From Mariniphaga sp. (GTDB taxonomy: Bacteria > Bacteroidota > Bacteroidia > Bacteroidales > Prolixibacteraceae), in the NCBI GenBank assembly GCA_010906965.1, contig JAAFHB010000001.1, forward strand, positions 1 to 64,000: DNA of 64,000 nt, read 5' to 3'. The notes beneath the pieces were generated by a model, which was given only the letters and a program-made list of their open reading frames with translations, ran no database searches and had not been told where the DNA came from. Both the position numbers and the translations under genes were made by a program. Below, piece by piece: positions 41,339 through 50,026 of this stretch (position 1 is the first letter of the stretch; each line of letters opens with the position of its first letter).

Positions 41339-44300
41339 TCAGCTTGCAAGTAAAATCCGTTTCAATGTGTCCTGCATGGCTAATTTGAAAGCATCATCTT
41401 TGGCAATTAACCGATATAAGTCAAGTTCGCTTTTACGTTGTTTCGACATGACTTCATCAAAGATTTTGTTAAAAGCAATTTCCCTGTTTTGAGTATCGGC
41501 ATTCTCCGAATATTTCTCCTTGAAATCAGGATGTGTTCTCATACTTTGTGCCAGATTCACAAACTTCACCCTTTGTTCTTCAGGTGTTGCCTCCCAACCC
41601 TGAAACCACCGTTCATTAAAAGCCAGGATAATTATATCGAGGGGATCGTCATCATCGTCACCACCATGTGCGCCTCGTGGATTTGGGTTTTGTGGATCTA
41701 ATTCAGTTTCCGTTGCATCCAGACCAATGCTTACATTTAATTTTACCCGCTCCAGTCCGTACGTCGAAAGGTCAACCGAATTTAGCAGTTCATCCATGGC
41801 ATCCTTACCAGGATCTTCAATAACCAGTTTTGGAATCAGAAATTTCAAGAACCAAAACAGCATTTCCCATTTTAGGACCTCGTAAGGTAAAATGGCAGCC
41901 ATTTGTCCATAAATTTTCACAAACTGCTTGGCTTTGATTTTGAAGTCAGCTTTTTCATTGTTGTCCAGCTCCAGCCCTGAATTAAAACGATCAGCCGCAA
42001 AATCAATAATCGGACTTAATTCCTGTGCATTCACATTGTCGAAATATTTATCAACAAAATCCTTTACCTCAGACCATTCATAAACACCAACACTATCCAG
42101 ATTAGATTTTAACTCATGCAATACATTTACATCAGTCGCTCTGTTTAAGGTAGTTGATGTATAGAAGGGGTCAAATGATATTCGGATATCCTCGGTCGAA
42201 TTGAAGAAATCGAGCACAAACAGATCTTCTGTTTTCTTCCCTAATTTGTCGGCAGAACGGTTTAACCTCGATAAAGCCTGCACTGCCATCACTCCTTGCA
42301 ATTTCTTGTCTACATACATCGCGGTAAGTTTTGGCTGGTCAAATCCGGTGAGGTATTTGTTGGCAACCACCAAAATACGGTACTCATCTTCATCAAATTT
42401 GACACGTGTATCTTTTTCAGCAAAACCATTGATGGCATCTTCCGAATACTCAATTCCATCTACTTTTTTCTTTCCGGAGAAGGCGATAAGGGCTTTAAAT
42501 GGATTTCCTTTTTCTTTCAGCAATCCTTTGATCGCAAAAAAATACCGGATGGCAGATTCAATATTTTGGGTGGCTACTATTGCTTTTGCTTTCCCCTTTA
42601 GCTTTTTCGGATTTACCACTTTTGTCAAAAAATGGTCAAGCATAATGTCGGCCTTTGTGGTAATAATTTGTTTGTCACTTTCCACATAAGCCCTGAGTTT
42701 CTTTTGTGCTTTTGCAGTATCAAACAGCGGATTATCCTCTATCGACTTTTCTATTTCGTAATAACTCCGGTAAGTGGTGTAATTGGCCAGCACATCGAGA
42801 ATAAAACTCTCTTCGATGGCTTGTTTCATTGAGTAAAGGTGAAAGGGTTTGAATTTTCCATCTTCCTGCTTAATCCCAAATTTCTCCAGGGTGTTGGGCT
42901 TGGGTGTTGCGGTAAAAGCCAGATACGAAGCATTTCCCTTCATTTTCCGCGAACGCATAGCCTCTAATATTTTATCTTGGGGATCGGGATCTTCTTCATC
43001 GTTCCCGTTGTTGCCCATTGCGCGGTTCATATTGTCGGCTGCCGATCCGCTCTGACTGCTGTGCGCCTCGTCGATAATAACTGCAAATCTTTTGTCGCTT
43101 AAATCGGCAATCCCGTCTACAATAAACGGAAACTTCTGAATGGTGGTAATGATGATTCGTTTACCACTCTCCAGGTTTGCTTTCAATTCCTTGGATGAAT
43201 AAGCCGGGGCAACAATATTTTTGACTTCCGAAAAATCTTTGATGTTATCACGTAATTGGTTGTCGAGCAATCTTCTGTCTGTCACTACAATCACCGAATC
43301 AAACAGTGGATTCGAAATGCCTTTGCTGCCGGGAACAGTATCACTTTCGGGATAGGTTTCGATCAGTTGGTAAGCGGCCCAGGTAATTGAATTTGATTTA
43401 CCCGAACCGGCAGAGTGTTGTATCAGGTAGGTTTGACCAACTCCCTTTTTACTTGCATCGGCAATGAGTTTCCGCACAACATCCATTTGATGGTATCGTG
43501 GAAAAAACAAAGTCTTTTTACCCAATGGATCTGATTCTTTGCCATCAAACCTTACAAAATGCTGGATGATATTTGCTATACTTTGCCGTGTAAGCACTTC
43601 ATCCCATAAATAGGAAGTTTTATGCCCGAATGGGTTGGGAGGATTCCCTTTCCCAAAATTATGACCAAGATTAAATGGCAGAAAAAAAGTATCTGCACCG
43701 TTGAGTTTCGTGGTCATATATACTTCGTCGGTATCCACTGCAAAATGGACGATGCAACGACCAAAGTTTAACAACGGCTGCGAAATATCACGCTTAAATT
43801 TATACTGATTTTGACCGTGAACCTTTGCATTCTGACCGGTCCAATGATTTTTAAGTTCCAATGTCGAAAAAGGCAAGCCATTTACAAACAGGCCCATATC
43901 TATCTCTTCCTTGGGGTTGACAATGGAGTACATTAACTGGCGGGTAACGCTGAATTCATTGCTTTCGAACAGGTTTTTCACCGTTTCACTGCTGCTTGCC
44001 ATGGGTAATTGGTAGAACAGGGTGAAATGAGCGTCGTCGATCTCTAATCCTTTACGCAACAACCGGAGAATACCATATTTCTTCATCAACCGGTCAAGCC
44101 GTTCCAGAATCTTTAATTTCCAGTCGCTATGCTTTTGCAGTTTCGCCAGCTCTTCTTTTTGAGTAGTTTCCAGGAAATGCCAGAAACGCCTTTCATCGAT
44201 GGCATACTTAGTATTGAAATCAAACGGTGAGCCAATATAATAGCCATTGCCGCTACGGTATAATTCTACCCGATCGGTAACCGCACTACCTGCAATTCCT

Positions 44301-44389
44301 TGTTCTTTGAGTTCCTCAAGACAAAAGCCGGTTAAGTGTTTTTCGATGGCTGATTCGAGAGCTTGTTCGTTGGTTTGGCTGGTTGTCAT
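41339..44389 (-). CDS. hsdR: Type I restriction enzyme subunit R
   Basis: A 1016-residue protein. The N-terminal nuclease has the PD-(D/E)XK signature LFVNGLPFSTLELKN. SF2 helicase motifs follow: QHSAGSGKSNSITWAAYQLI (Walker A), FAVIIDEAHSSQSG (DEAH), SYLAFTATPKPNTLEKFGI, and EYRILVVANKYLTGFDQPKL with VQALSRLNRS (motifs V-VI). The subunit translocates DNA with HsdM2S bound and cuts it at stalled sites. It overlaps the DUF4062 gene by 4 bases. All motifs are intact, so the restriction subunit should be functional. Confidence 0.93.
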   Translation of the reverse strand: MTTSQTNEQALESAIEKHLTGFCLEELKEQGIAGSAVTDRVELYRSGNGYYIGSPFDFNTKYAIDERRFWHFLETTQKEELAKLQKHSDWKLKILERLDRLMKKYGILRLLRKGLEIDDAHFTLFYQLPMASSSETVKNLFESNEFSVTRQLMYSIVNPKEEIDMGLFVNGLPFSTLELKNHWTGQNAKVHGQNQYKFKRDISQPLLNFGRCIVHFAVDTDEVYMTTKLNGADTFFLPFNLGHNFGKGNPPNPFGHKTSYLWDEVLTRQSIANIIQHFVRFDGKESDPLGKKTLFFPRYHQMDVVRKLIADASKKGVGQTYLIQHSAGSGKSNSITWAAYQLIETYPESDTVPGSKGISNPLFDSVIVVTDRRLLDNQLRDNIKDFSEVKNIVAPAYSSKELKANLESGKRIIITTIQKFPFIVDGIADLSDKRFAVIIDEAHSSQSGSAADNMNRAMGNNGNDEEDPDPQDKILEAMRSRKMKGNASYLAFTATPKPNTLEKFGIKQEDGKFKPFHLYSMKQAIEESFILDVLANYTTYRSYYEIEKSIEDNPLFDTAKAQKKLRAYVESDKQIITTKADIMLDHFLTKVVNPKKLKGKAKAIVATQNIESAIRYFFAIKGLLKEKGNPFKALIAFSGKKKVDGIEYSEDAINGFAEKDTRVKFDEDEYRILVVANKYLTGFDQPKLTAMYVDKKLQGVMAVQALSRLNRSADKLGKKTEDLFVLDFFNSTEDIRISFDPFYTSTTLNRATDVNVLHELKSNLDSVGVYEWSEVKDFVDKYFDNVNAQELSPIIDFAADRFNSGLELDNNEKADFKIKAKQFVKIYGQMAAILPYEVLKWEMLFWFLKFLIPKLVIEDPGKDAMDELLNSVDLSTYGLERVKLNVSIGLDATETELDPQNPNPRGAHGGDDDDDPLDIIILAFNERWFQGWEATPEEQRVKFVNLAQSMRTHPDFKEKYSENADTQNREIAFNKIFDEVMSKQRKSELDLYRLIAKDDAFKLAMQDTLKRILLAS

Positions 44390-46293
44390 TTTTTATTTTC
44401 CAGTAGTTGTTTTAATGTTAATCCCTTTTCTGTTAAGCGGTATTGTTGGTTTGGATTGAATCGATTATCCGGATCGGTCATTTCAATGAAACCGGCTTCC
44501 AAAGCGGGTTTCAGGTAATTTTCCCTGAAATTCGGATTGTGCCTTAAATCAAGTATTTGCATGAGTTCCTGGCGACTTTGCGACTTTGAAAGTACCATTA
44601 ACAGCCGTTTTACAAGTTCGTCTGCCTGGTCGGTTCCCTGGTCGGTAGCTTGGTCGGTAGCTTGGTCGGTTACTTGGTCGGTTACTTGGTCGGTTACTTG
44701 GTCGGTAATATAATCATTAAAAGTTTTGTTAATCTCTCCGTCGAACTGCTTCTGGCTCGATGCACGAGCCAATAAACTATTCTTTAATTCTATTCCCTTC
44801 AGGGTAATTCTGTATTTTTGATGTTGACTTTTTAATTTACCGGACAGTGTCATCTCGATAAAACCATCTGCCAGTGCAGGTTCTAAATAATTTTTCACAA
44901 AGTGTGATCTATTTCTCAATTCAAGAGCATCCATCAGATGAACCCGACTCATTTCATTTTCGATGATCATTACCAAACGCTGCGCTAGTACTGCTATATC
45001 GATATAAGTAACGTTTGCATCATAACTATTAGTAGTCTCATCATGTATGGTATCATGTATGGTATCATGTATGGTAACAGCTGAAGGTCTCCAAATTGTA
45101 AGTTTAAAACCTTCATCAAGTATGATAAGTGGTGGTTTTAAACCTCGTTCATTCATCAGCTTATACATTTCAAGAGTACCAGTACCATATCTTTCAATAT
45201 CACCGGTTAAAAACATACAACCGGCAAGCAGTGGATTATGCGGATAAGAACTATGAGGAACTTTAAGATCAGCTATATCCAATTCAGGAGGCAAACTGCC
45301 CGGATTACTGATTTCAATACGGTCTCTAAAAACCGAGACCTGAATACTTCCTTTACTGTAATAATCCCGATGGGCAACAGCATTTATAATAGCTTCAGCT
45401 ATTACAGCCCTCGGGATTTCATAAATTGTGTCAACCTGGTTGCTTATATCCCTGGTTCCGGTTGACAAGTTTAATTTTGACAAGATAAAATCTACTGCTT
45501 CATCGGCCACTTCGAAAACCGTACCTCCAAATTCTTTATAATCGGGAATGGGCTTTTGAACATGTACCCCATGAAAATGGGCACATTTTATGGTTGACGA
45601 AGGAAAGTACAATTGCGGATCGGGAGCAAAAGCCAGTAACGCACTGTTCACCAATTTACCTTCCCGTGTCATACGCAGGTGTGTTAAAACCTTTTCAACC
45701 GAGGCTGTATCTCTTAGCGGAAAGTTTCGCTTTTTACGGGCGATAGAAACAAACTCCCTGATCTTATTTTCATCAACTACCTTAAAATCAGCAGTCGGGT
45801 GCAAACTGTCATCGAAGTCGTGGCTTTCAATTTTGCCTGTCTGTTTTAAAAACCAAACACAGGAACTGAAAACTGCTTCTTTCAATGATTCGATATCAGA
45901 AAACTTCTTCCGGGAAACATCCTGTTCAATTTTCCGGATAAAAGCCGATTCTTTAGTGTGGCGCTCAATTCCTTTCATATCTTTAATGAAAATCCACCTG
46001 GGCAAATGCTTGTTTTTAGCCTGATCATACTCCCTCTCGGTAGGCGAAATGCCTTCCGAATCTTCATAACCATAGGTTTCGCCTAACAATCCGATATATA
46101 TATCCGAATCTACTACCTCGTTGATGTAAACTTTGCCGGGGGAGTGCGTATTGGCGGGTACCTCTTCGAACAAAAACGGCTCAAAAAAAGAACCCATTAA
46201 AGGATCATGCCTGAAATAACGGGCTAGTTGCATCCGCTCTTCGGCAAATTCGTTTTGCACACTCGATATGAAAATTTTTAGTTTTTTCACCAC
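44386..46293 (-). CDS. DUF4062 / AlbA-COG2865-type ATP-binding protein
   Basis: A 635-residue protein. The N-terminal DUF4062 domain (about 1-130) has KKLKIFISSVQNEFAEERMQ, then DSDIYIGLLGETYGYEDSEG, a TIR-related fold used in defence proteins. The middle (about 170-250) resembles the AlbA_2-type region of COG2865 regulators (TREGKLVNSALLAFAPDPQL). Next is a GHKL-type ATPase patch: EAIINAVAHRDYYSKGSIQV and DRIEISNPGSLP. Two winged-helix-like repeats follow, separated by a linker of seven TDQx repeats; a shorter IHDT repeat lies before them. The combination resembles Schlafen/COG2865-type effector or regulator proteins. In the type I operon it lies between HsdR and the HEPN-like gene. Function is inferred as anti-phage. 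Confidence 0.7.
   Translation of the reverse strand: MVKKLKIFISSVQNEFAEERMQLARYFRHDPLMGSFFEPFLFEEVPANTHSPGKVYINEVVDSDIYIGLLGETYGYEDSEGISPTEREYDQAKNKHLPRWIFIKDMKGIERHTKESAFIRKIEQDVSRKKFSDIESLKEAVFSSCVWFLKQTGKIESHDFDDSLHPTADFKVVDENKIREFVSIARKKRNFPLRDTASVEKVLTHLRMTREGKLVNSALLAFAPDPQLYFPSSTIKCAHFHGVHVQKPIPDYKEFGGTVFEVADEAVDFILSKLNLSTGTRDISNQVDTIYEIPRAVIAEAIINAVAHRDYYSKGSIQVSVFRDRIEISNPGSLPPELDIADLKVPHSSYPHNPLLAGCMFLTGDIERYGTGTLEMYKLMNERGLKPPLIILDEGFKLTIWRPSAVTIHDTIHDTIHDETTNSYDANVTYIDIAVLAQRLVMIIENEMSRVHLMDALELRNRSHFVKNYLEPALADGFIEMTLSGKLKSQHQKYRITLKGIELKNSLLARASSQKQFDGEINKTFNDYITDQVTDQVTDQVTDQATDQATDQGTDQADELVKRLLMVLSKSQSRQELMQILDLRHNPNFRENYLKPALEAGFIEMTDPDNRFNPNQQYRLTEKGLTLKQLLENKK
44626..44709. 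repeat. Seven-unit 12-base tandem repeat (TDQx linker)
   Basis: Seven copies of a 12-base unit close to TTGGTCGGTTAC. On the minus strand they encode TDQV/TDQA/TDQG. The unit is a multiple of three, so copy-number change alters linker length without shifting the frame. Confidence 0.9.
45041..45076. repeat. Three-unit 12-base tandem repeat (IHDT)
   Basis: Three exact copies of TCATGTATGGTA, encoding the IHDT repeat on the minus strand just after the GHKL-ATPase domain. Like the TDQx array it is in frame and could vary in number. Confidence 0.85.
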
Positions 46294-46328
46294 TCCAATT
46301 GTTTATGTTTTAAAGATATTGAAAATAT

Positions 46329-47633
46329 TCACTCAGTTTTGCCCTCCTTTAATTCAGACTTCCAGGGGAAAATAGCCCAGCCATCTTTAGTAGAAGAGAT
46401 TCTACCTTCAAAACCAACAAGGTCTAAAACGTGTACAAGTAGGAAAACTTCTATTTGTACTTGCATTTCATACGCCTCTTTTGTGGAGAGATTAGGAGGA
46501 AACATCCCGGAGTGAGCCAGCGAATCCCTTAATTCTTTTACTTTTTCAAAGTCAATTTCAATTTTCCAATTATTTTGAATCAAGTGATCTTTTATTTTTC
46601 TCACAAAAGCGGTATCCCAAGGTTGTATTCTTGAAATACTTTTAACAATAGCATTTTGCTGTTCATCGGAGAATGAATCGGTATGTTCGTCAAAGAATGA
46701 TTTAGCCTGTTCTTTGAGAAAATATTTTAATTGCTTTAGAATACTTTTTATCTGAAGCGAATTGTCAGAATTTAAGTTTTCAAATACTGTTTTTTGTCCC
46801 AGCCTTTCTAAAGACGTTGTCAGCACTAGAAGCCCTGTTTCCATTAAACCGCAAGCAGCAGATGTTGCTAAGGCGTGTCCAATATCGATGATGCTTGTTT
46901 TATCGAACGAATCAATTGTTTCAAGTTTTTGTAGTCCTCTATTTAAATAGTCAGGATACTGATGGGTACTTTCCAGAATGTTGCTTCGCATTCCGAAGAG
47001 TTTACCCATCATCTTTTTTTTAGAATATATTAAAGTGTTATTATTGCACTTCATGTATCCAAAATAGACTTCAGAGGCTGTTAAAGGCCTAATTAAGAGA
47101 CATATATCTCGCAACAAGTCAATTGCACTATCAATTTCAAGCTCGCTTCCTGAAATTGTTACAAAATTACCCTCTGAAACAGTTCCCGACATTCGTATGG
47201 TTCTTTGAGCCAACTCTTGAGATGTTGATGATTTGGAGAAAGCAATCTCGTAATCCTTAAATTTAAAAGAGAATTCATGAGGAAAGTAAAATCCTAACAA
47301 AACTGTTTCAATTGTATGAATCGATTGCGATTCCCCAATCATTAGTTCGGAACAATTTGCCACCATAAGTGAATTTTGTTGATTGTAGTCTCCAAATAAA
47401 CAGCCATTACAAATACGTCCATCCTCAAGTTTTCCATTGAAAGTTGCTCCATCAAATTCATCAAAACAATGAAATGGGGAGTGAAATGAAATATATGCCT
47501 TAGCAGCATTACAAGTAATTTGAAATGGCAAGTCAAAATTCTTTTCGCCAAAATGAAAAGTACCATCTCCGCAGAAAACTGTAATTGGAACCTCTTTAGT
47601 GATTGTACTATATATTGAATCTGTTTCTTGCAT
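46329..47633 (-). CDS. HEPN-like (ApeA-like) protein
   Basis: A 434-residue protein. The C-terminal third is helical and contains VKELRDSLAHSGMFPPNLST, an R-x4-H motif typical of HEPN RNases; the following helix (QVQIEVFLLVHVLDLVGF) fits a HEPN bundle. The N-terminal 150 residues are beta-rich (TVFCGDGTFHFGEKNFDLPF, FNGKLEDGRICNGCLFGDYN) and recall the N-terminal domain of ApeA-type abortive-infection proteins, although similarity is weak. The gene lies between HsdS and the DUF4062 gene. HEPN proteins inside type I operons can be suicide RNases, but here that is inference. Confidence 0.55.
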   Translation of the reverse strand: MQETDSIYSTITKEVPITVFCGDGTFHFGEKNFDLPFQITCNAAKAYISFHSPFHCFDEFDGATFNGKLEDGRICNGCLFGDYNQQNSLMVANCSELMIGESQSIHTIETVLLGFYFPHEFSFKFKDYEIAFSKSSTSQELAQRTIRMSGTVSEGNFVTISGSELEIDSAIDLLRDICLLIRPLTASEVYFGYMKCNNNTLIYSKKKMMGKLFGMRSNILESTHQYPDYLNRGLQKLETIDSFDKTSIIDIGHALATSAACGLMETGLLVLTTSLERLGQKTVFENLNSDNSLQIKSILKQLKYFLKEQAKSFFDEHTDSFSDEQQNAIVKSISRIQPWDTAFVRKIKDHLIQNNWKIEIDFEKVKELRDSLAHSGMFPPNLSTKEAYEMQVQIEVFLLVHVLDLVGFEGRISSTKDGWAIFPWKSELKEGKTE

Positions 47634-47664
47634 TATTCAATTATGTTATGATATTAATTATCAG

Positions 47665-48972
47665 CTAATTTACTTTTATTTTCCCCGTTACCGCACTATT
47701 TATCAAACTCGCCTTGTACTCCTTCAACTTCTCTATTTCCTGCTCTTTGAGCGAAATGGCAGTGGCGATTTTGGAAGTGATGGTTTCGATAAATTCTGAA
47801 ATTATGTTTTGCTCTTTTATTGCTGGAAATGGAATCTTAATATTTCCAATACTATTGGTCGAGATATTTGGTTGTTGACCAGTAATATCTATTTCTCTTT
47901 CAAACGATTGAACAAACAATGAATCTAAAATTATAAAGTAAATCCATTTCTTATTTAAATTTTCTAAAGGCTTTAAAACCGCATTTCTTTGATTCAATAA
48001 TATTTTAAAATCATCTTCTATGATTGTCGCTTTAATTCCAGTAGATATAATAGGACGGGTTAACGCAAAAACTAAATCATTTTTATTGACACGAAATTGA
48101 GGTAATTGATAATAGTATTTTTCATCAATAAAAGACTCATCTGACCAATCGGTCTTCATCGTTTGAATATTTGCAATCTTCATCACGCGTACGCCTTCAT
48201 CTTTAAATTCATTGCTATTAAAAGCATATCCATTAATAATTTTGCCGAGTTGTTTAATTTTCTTCACCTCCCAACCCTCCGGTATTTCCCCAATCCATTC
48301 CACGCCGCTGTCTTTTAGTTTTACGTCAGGATTTAAACCACGGGTAACAGCTTTGTGAATGAGTATTTGCCGGCGTTCTTTGAGCAAGTCTATTTGCTTA
48401 TCTTTGATGCCAATGGCTTGGTCGATCAAAGCGGTTTTGCGATCGAGAAAGGTGGCAATGGCAGTTTGCTCGGGAAGAGGAGGAACTAAAACTGTAACTC
48501 TTTTAAAATCTTCATAATGCATATCCCACTGTCCAACTCTGACTCCATAGGATATTCTATTATATTCACCGATATAGGAATTGCATCTAAGTAATCGATG
48601 AAGATATTCAGAGTAAATATTCTTAGAAGTAATTTTACATGTAATATATGCAGGACTGACAATTCCTTTAAAGGAACTGACCCCCATTGAACCTTGCCAG
48701 GCTTTCATTTTGTTGACAACTAAGTCGCCAGGCGCAACTGCTTTGTAATTAGTTTTGTCTAGTGAAGTGGCATTATGGTTATCATCCCGTGAATCTTTCT
48801 GAATTACTCCATATTCGCGATAAACTGATAAAACCTCAAAGTCAGGATGATTTTTATCACTTTTTAATTCCATTAAAGATACTAATGATACTGCCATCCA
48901 ATGTTCCGGAATTTCGCCCAACCATGCCTCTCCGGAGTGTTTGTAGGTGGGGTATTTGGGTAGGTTAATCAT
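47665..48972 (-). CDS. hsdS: Type I restriction specificity subunit
   Basis: A 435-residue protein from the ATG at 48972, which overlaps the DUF1016 stop by 8 bases; a longer frame from 49002 is possible. Two target-recognition domains are visible. The first runs about 10-190 (GEAWLGEIPEHWMAVSLVSL), followed by the conserved helix PPLPEQTAIATFLDRKTALI. The second starts DSGVEWIGEIPEGWEVKKIK and ends AIKEQNIISEFIETITSKIA with a helix (EQEIEKLKEYKASLINSAVT). These two half-sites give a bipartite recognition sequence and bind two HsdM subunits. Both domains look complete. Confidence 0.92.
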   Translation of the reverse strand: MINLPKYPTYKHSGEAWLGEIPEHWMAVSLVSLMELKSDKNHPDFEVLSVYREYGVIQKDSRDDNHNATSLDKTNYKAVAPGDLVVNKMKAWQGSMGVSSFKGIVSPAYITCKITSKNIYSEYLHRLLRCNSYIGEYNRISYGVRVGQWDMHYEDFKRVTVLVPPLPEQTAIATFLDRKTALIDQAIGIKDKQIDLLKERRQILIHKAVTRGLNPDVKLKDSGVEWIGEIPEGWEVKKIKQLGKIINGYAFNSNEFKDEGVRVMKIANIQTMKTDWSDESFIDEKYYYQLPQFRVNKNDLVFALTRPIISTGIKATIIEDDFKILLNQRNAVLKPLENLNKKWIYFIILDSLFVQSFEREIDITGQQPNISTNSIGNIKIPFPAIKEQNIISEFIETITSKIATAISLKEQEIEKLKEYKASLINSAVTGKIKVN

Positions 48973-49948
48973 TGTCGAGTTCATATTTAATTTTGTCGGC
49001 ATTAATTAATTGGCGCAATTCTTCTTCTTTTGGTAGGTATAAACGGTATTTGCTGGCAAATAACTTCTCATTTTCAGCCAGTACCGAATATTTCACAATG
49101 GTTTCATCTTTTTCAGTACACAGAATTAGCCCGATGGTTGGATTGTCGTCGTCACCCTTTTTCAAATCGTTGTACATACGAACATACATATCCATCTGGC
49201 CAATGGCTTCGTGGCTAAGCTTACAGGTTTTCAGGTCGATAAGCACAAAACATTTGAGGTAAAAGTTATAAAATACGAGATCGATAAAAAAATCGGAAGT
49301 GTCGGTTACAATGTGTTGTTGACGGGCAACAAAAGCAAAACCTTTGCCTAATTCCATTAAAAACAATTGCAAGTGGTTAATTAACGCAGTTTCAATGGTG
49401 TTTTCGGTATGCCGGGTTTCGACAGGCAAACCTAGAAACTCAAATATATAAGGATCTTTAATAATGTTTGCAGGTTTTTCATTTACGTCGGTCATGGGTT
49501 CAATTACCCGGCCTAAATACTGCGATGAAATATTCCGTTGTAAGGTTCGGGTATCCCAATTCCCCTCTGTTGCAAGTTGAATATAGCGATTCCGGGAGTC
49601 CGGCTTATCAATTCGACTTAGTATCCGATAATGTGTCCAACTCAATTTGGTACGCACCGCGTTCCAAATTGGGAAAGCCAGATAGAAAGCCCTGATGTTA
49701 TTCAGGTTTCTTTCGTCGAATCCTTTACCAAATTCGAGCGTTAATTGTTTACTTAGGTTTTTTAAAATAGATTTTCCATAAGCTGCTTTGTGTCTTCCCT
49801 CTTGCTCGTCTTCAACAATCAGGCACCCAATTTCCCAATACATTTTCAACAAAATAGCATTGTTGCTGCTATACGCAATCGATCGGGACTCGGCTATAAC
49901 AGCCGCAATTGAAGCAAGCAGCGAAGTATTATTTTCGAGTTTAGTCAT
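48965..49948 (-). CDS. DUF1016 (YhcG-type) PD-(D/E)XK nuclease
   Basis: A 327-residue protein. The N-terminal half is the DUF1016 helical domain (YWEIGCLIVEDEQEGRHKAA, FDERNLNNIRAFYLAFPIWN, SWTHYRILSRIDKPDSRNRY). The C-terminal nuclease has FIDLVFYNFYLKCFVLIDLK with TCKLSHEAIGQMDMYVRMY: the Asp and Asp-x-Lys form a PD-(D/E)XK site. Proteins of this type are frequently embedded between HsdM and HsdS/HsdR genes in Bacteroidota and proteobacteria. The effect on restriction is not established. It overlaps the HsdS start and is 78 bases after HsdM. Confidence 0.85.
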   Translation of the reverse strand: MTKLENNTSLLASIAAVIAESRSIAYSSNNAILLKMYWEIGCLIVEDEQEGRHKAAYGKSILKNLSKQLTLEFGKGFDERNLNNIRAFYLAFPIWNAVRTKLSWTHYRILSRIDKPDSRNRYIQLATEGNWDTRTLQRNISSQYLGRVIEPMTDVNEKPANIIKDPYIFEFLGLPVETRHTENTIETALINHLQLFLMELGKGFAFVARQQHIVTDTSDFFIDLVFYNFYLKCFVLIDLKTCKLSHEAIGQMDMYVRMYNDLKKGDDDNPTIGLILCTEKDETIVKYSVLAENEKLFASKYRLYLPKEEELRQLINADKIKYELDND

Positions 49949-50026
49949 TGTTTTCTCTGTTCATTCTCTAATTTTAAATTGGCTTAATCTTCAACCAATT
50001 GTCGCTATAGTCTGGCGACAATGTTC

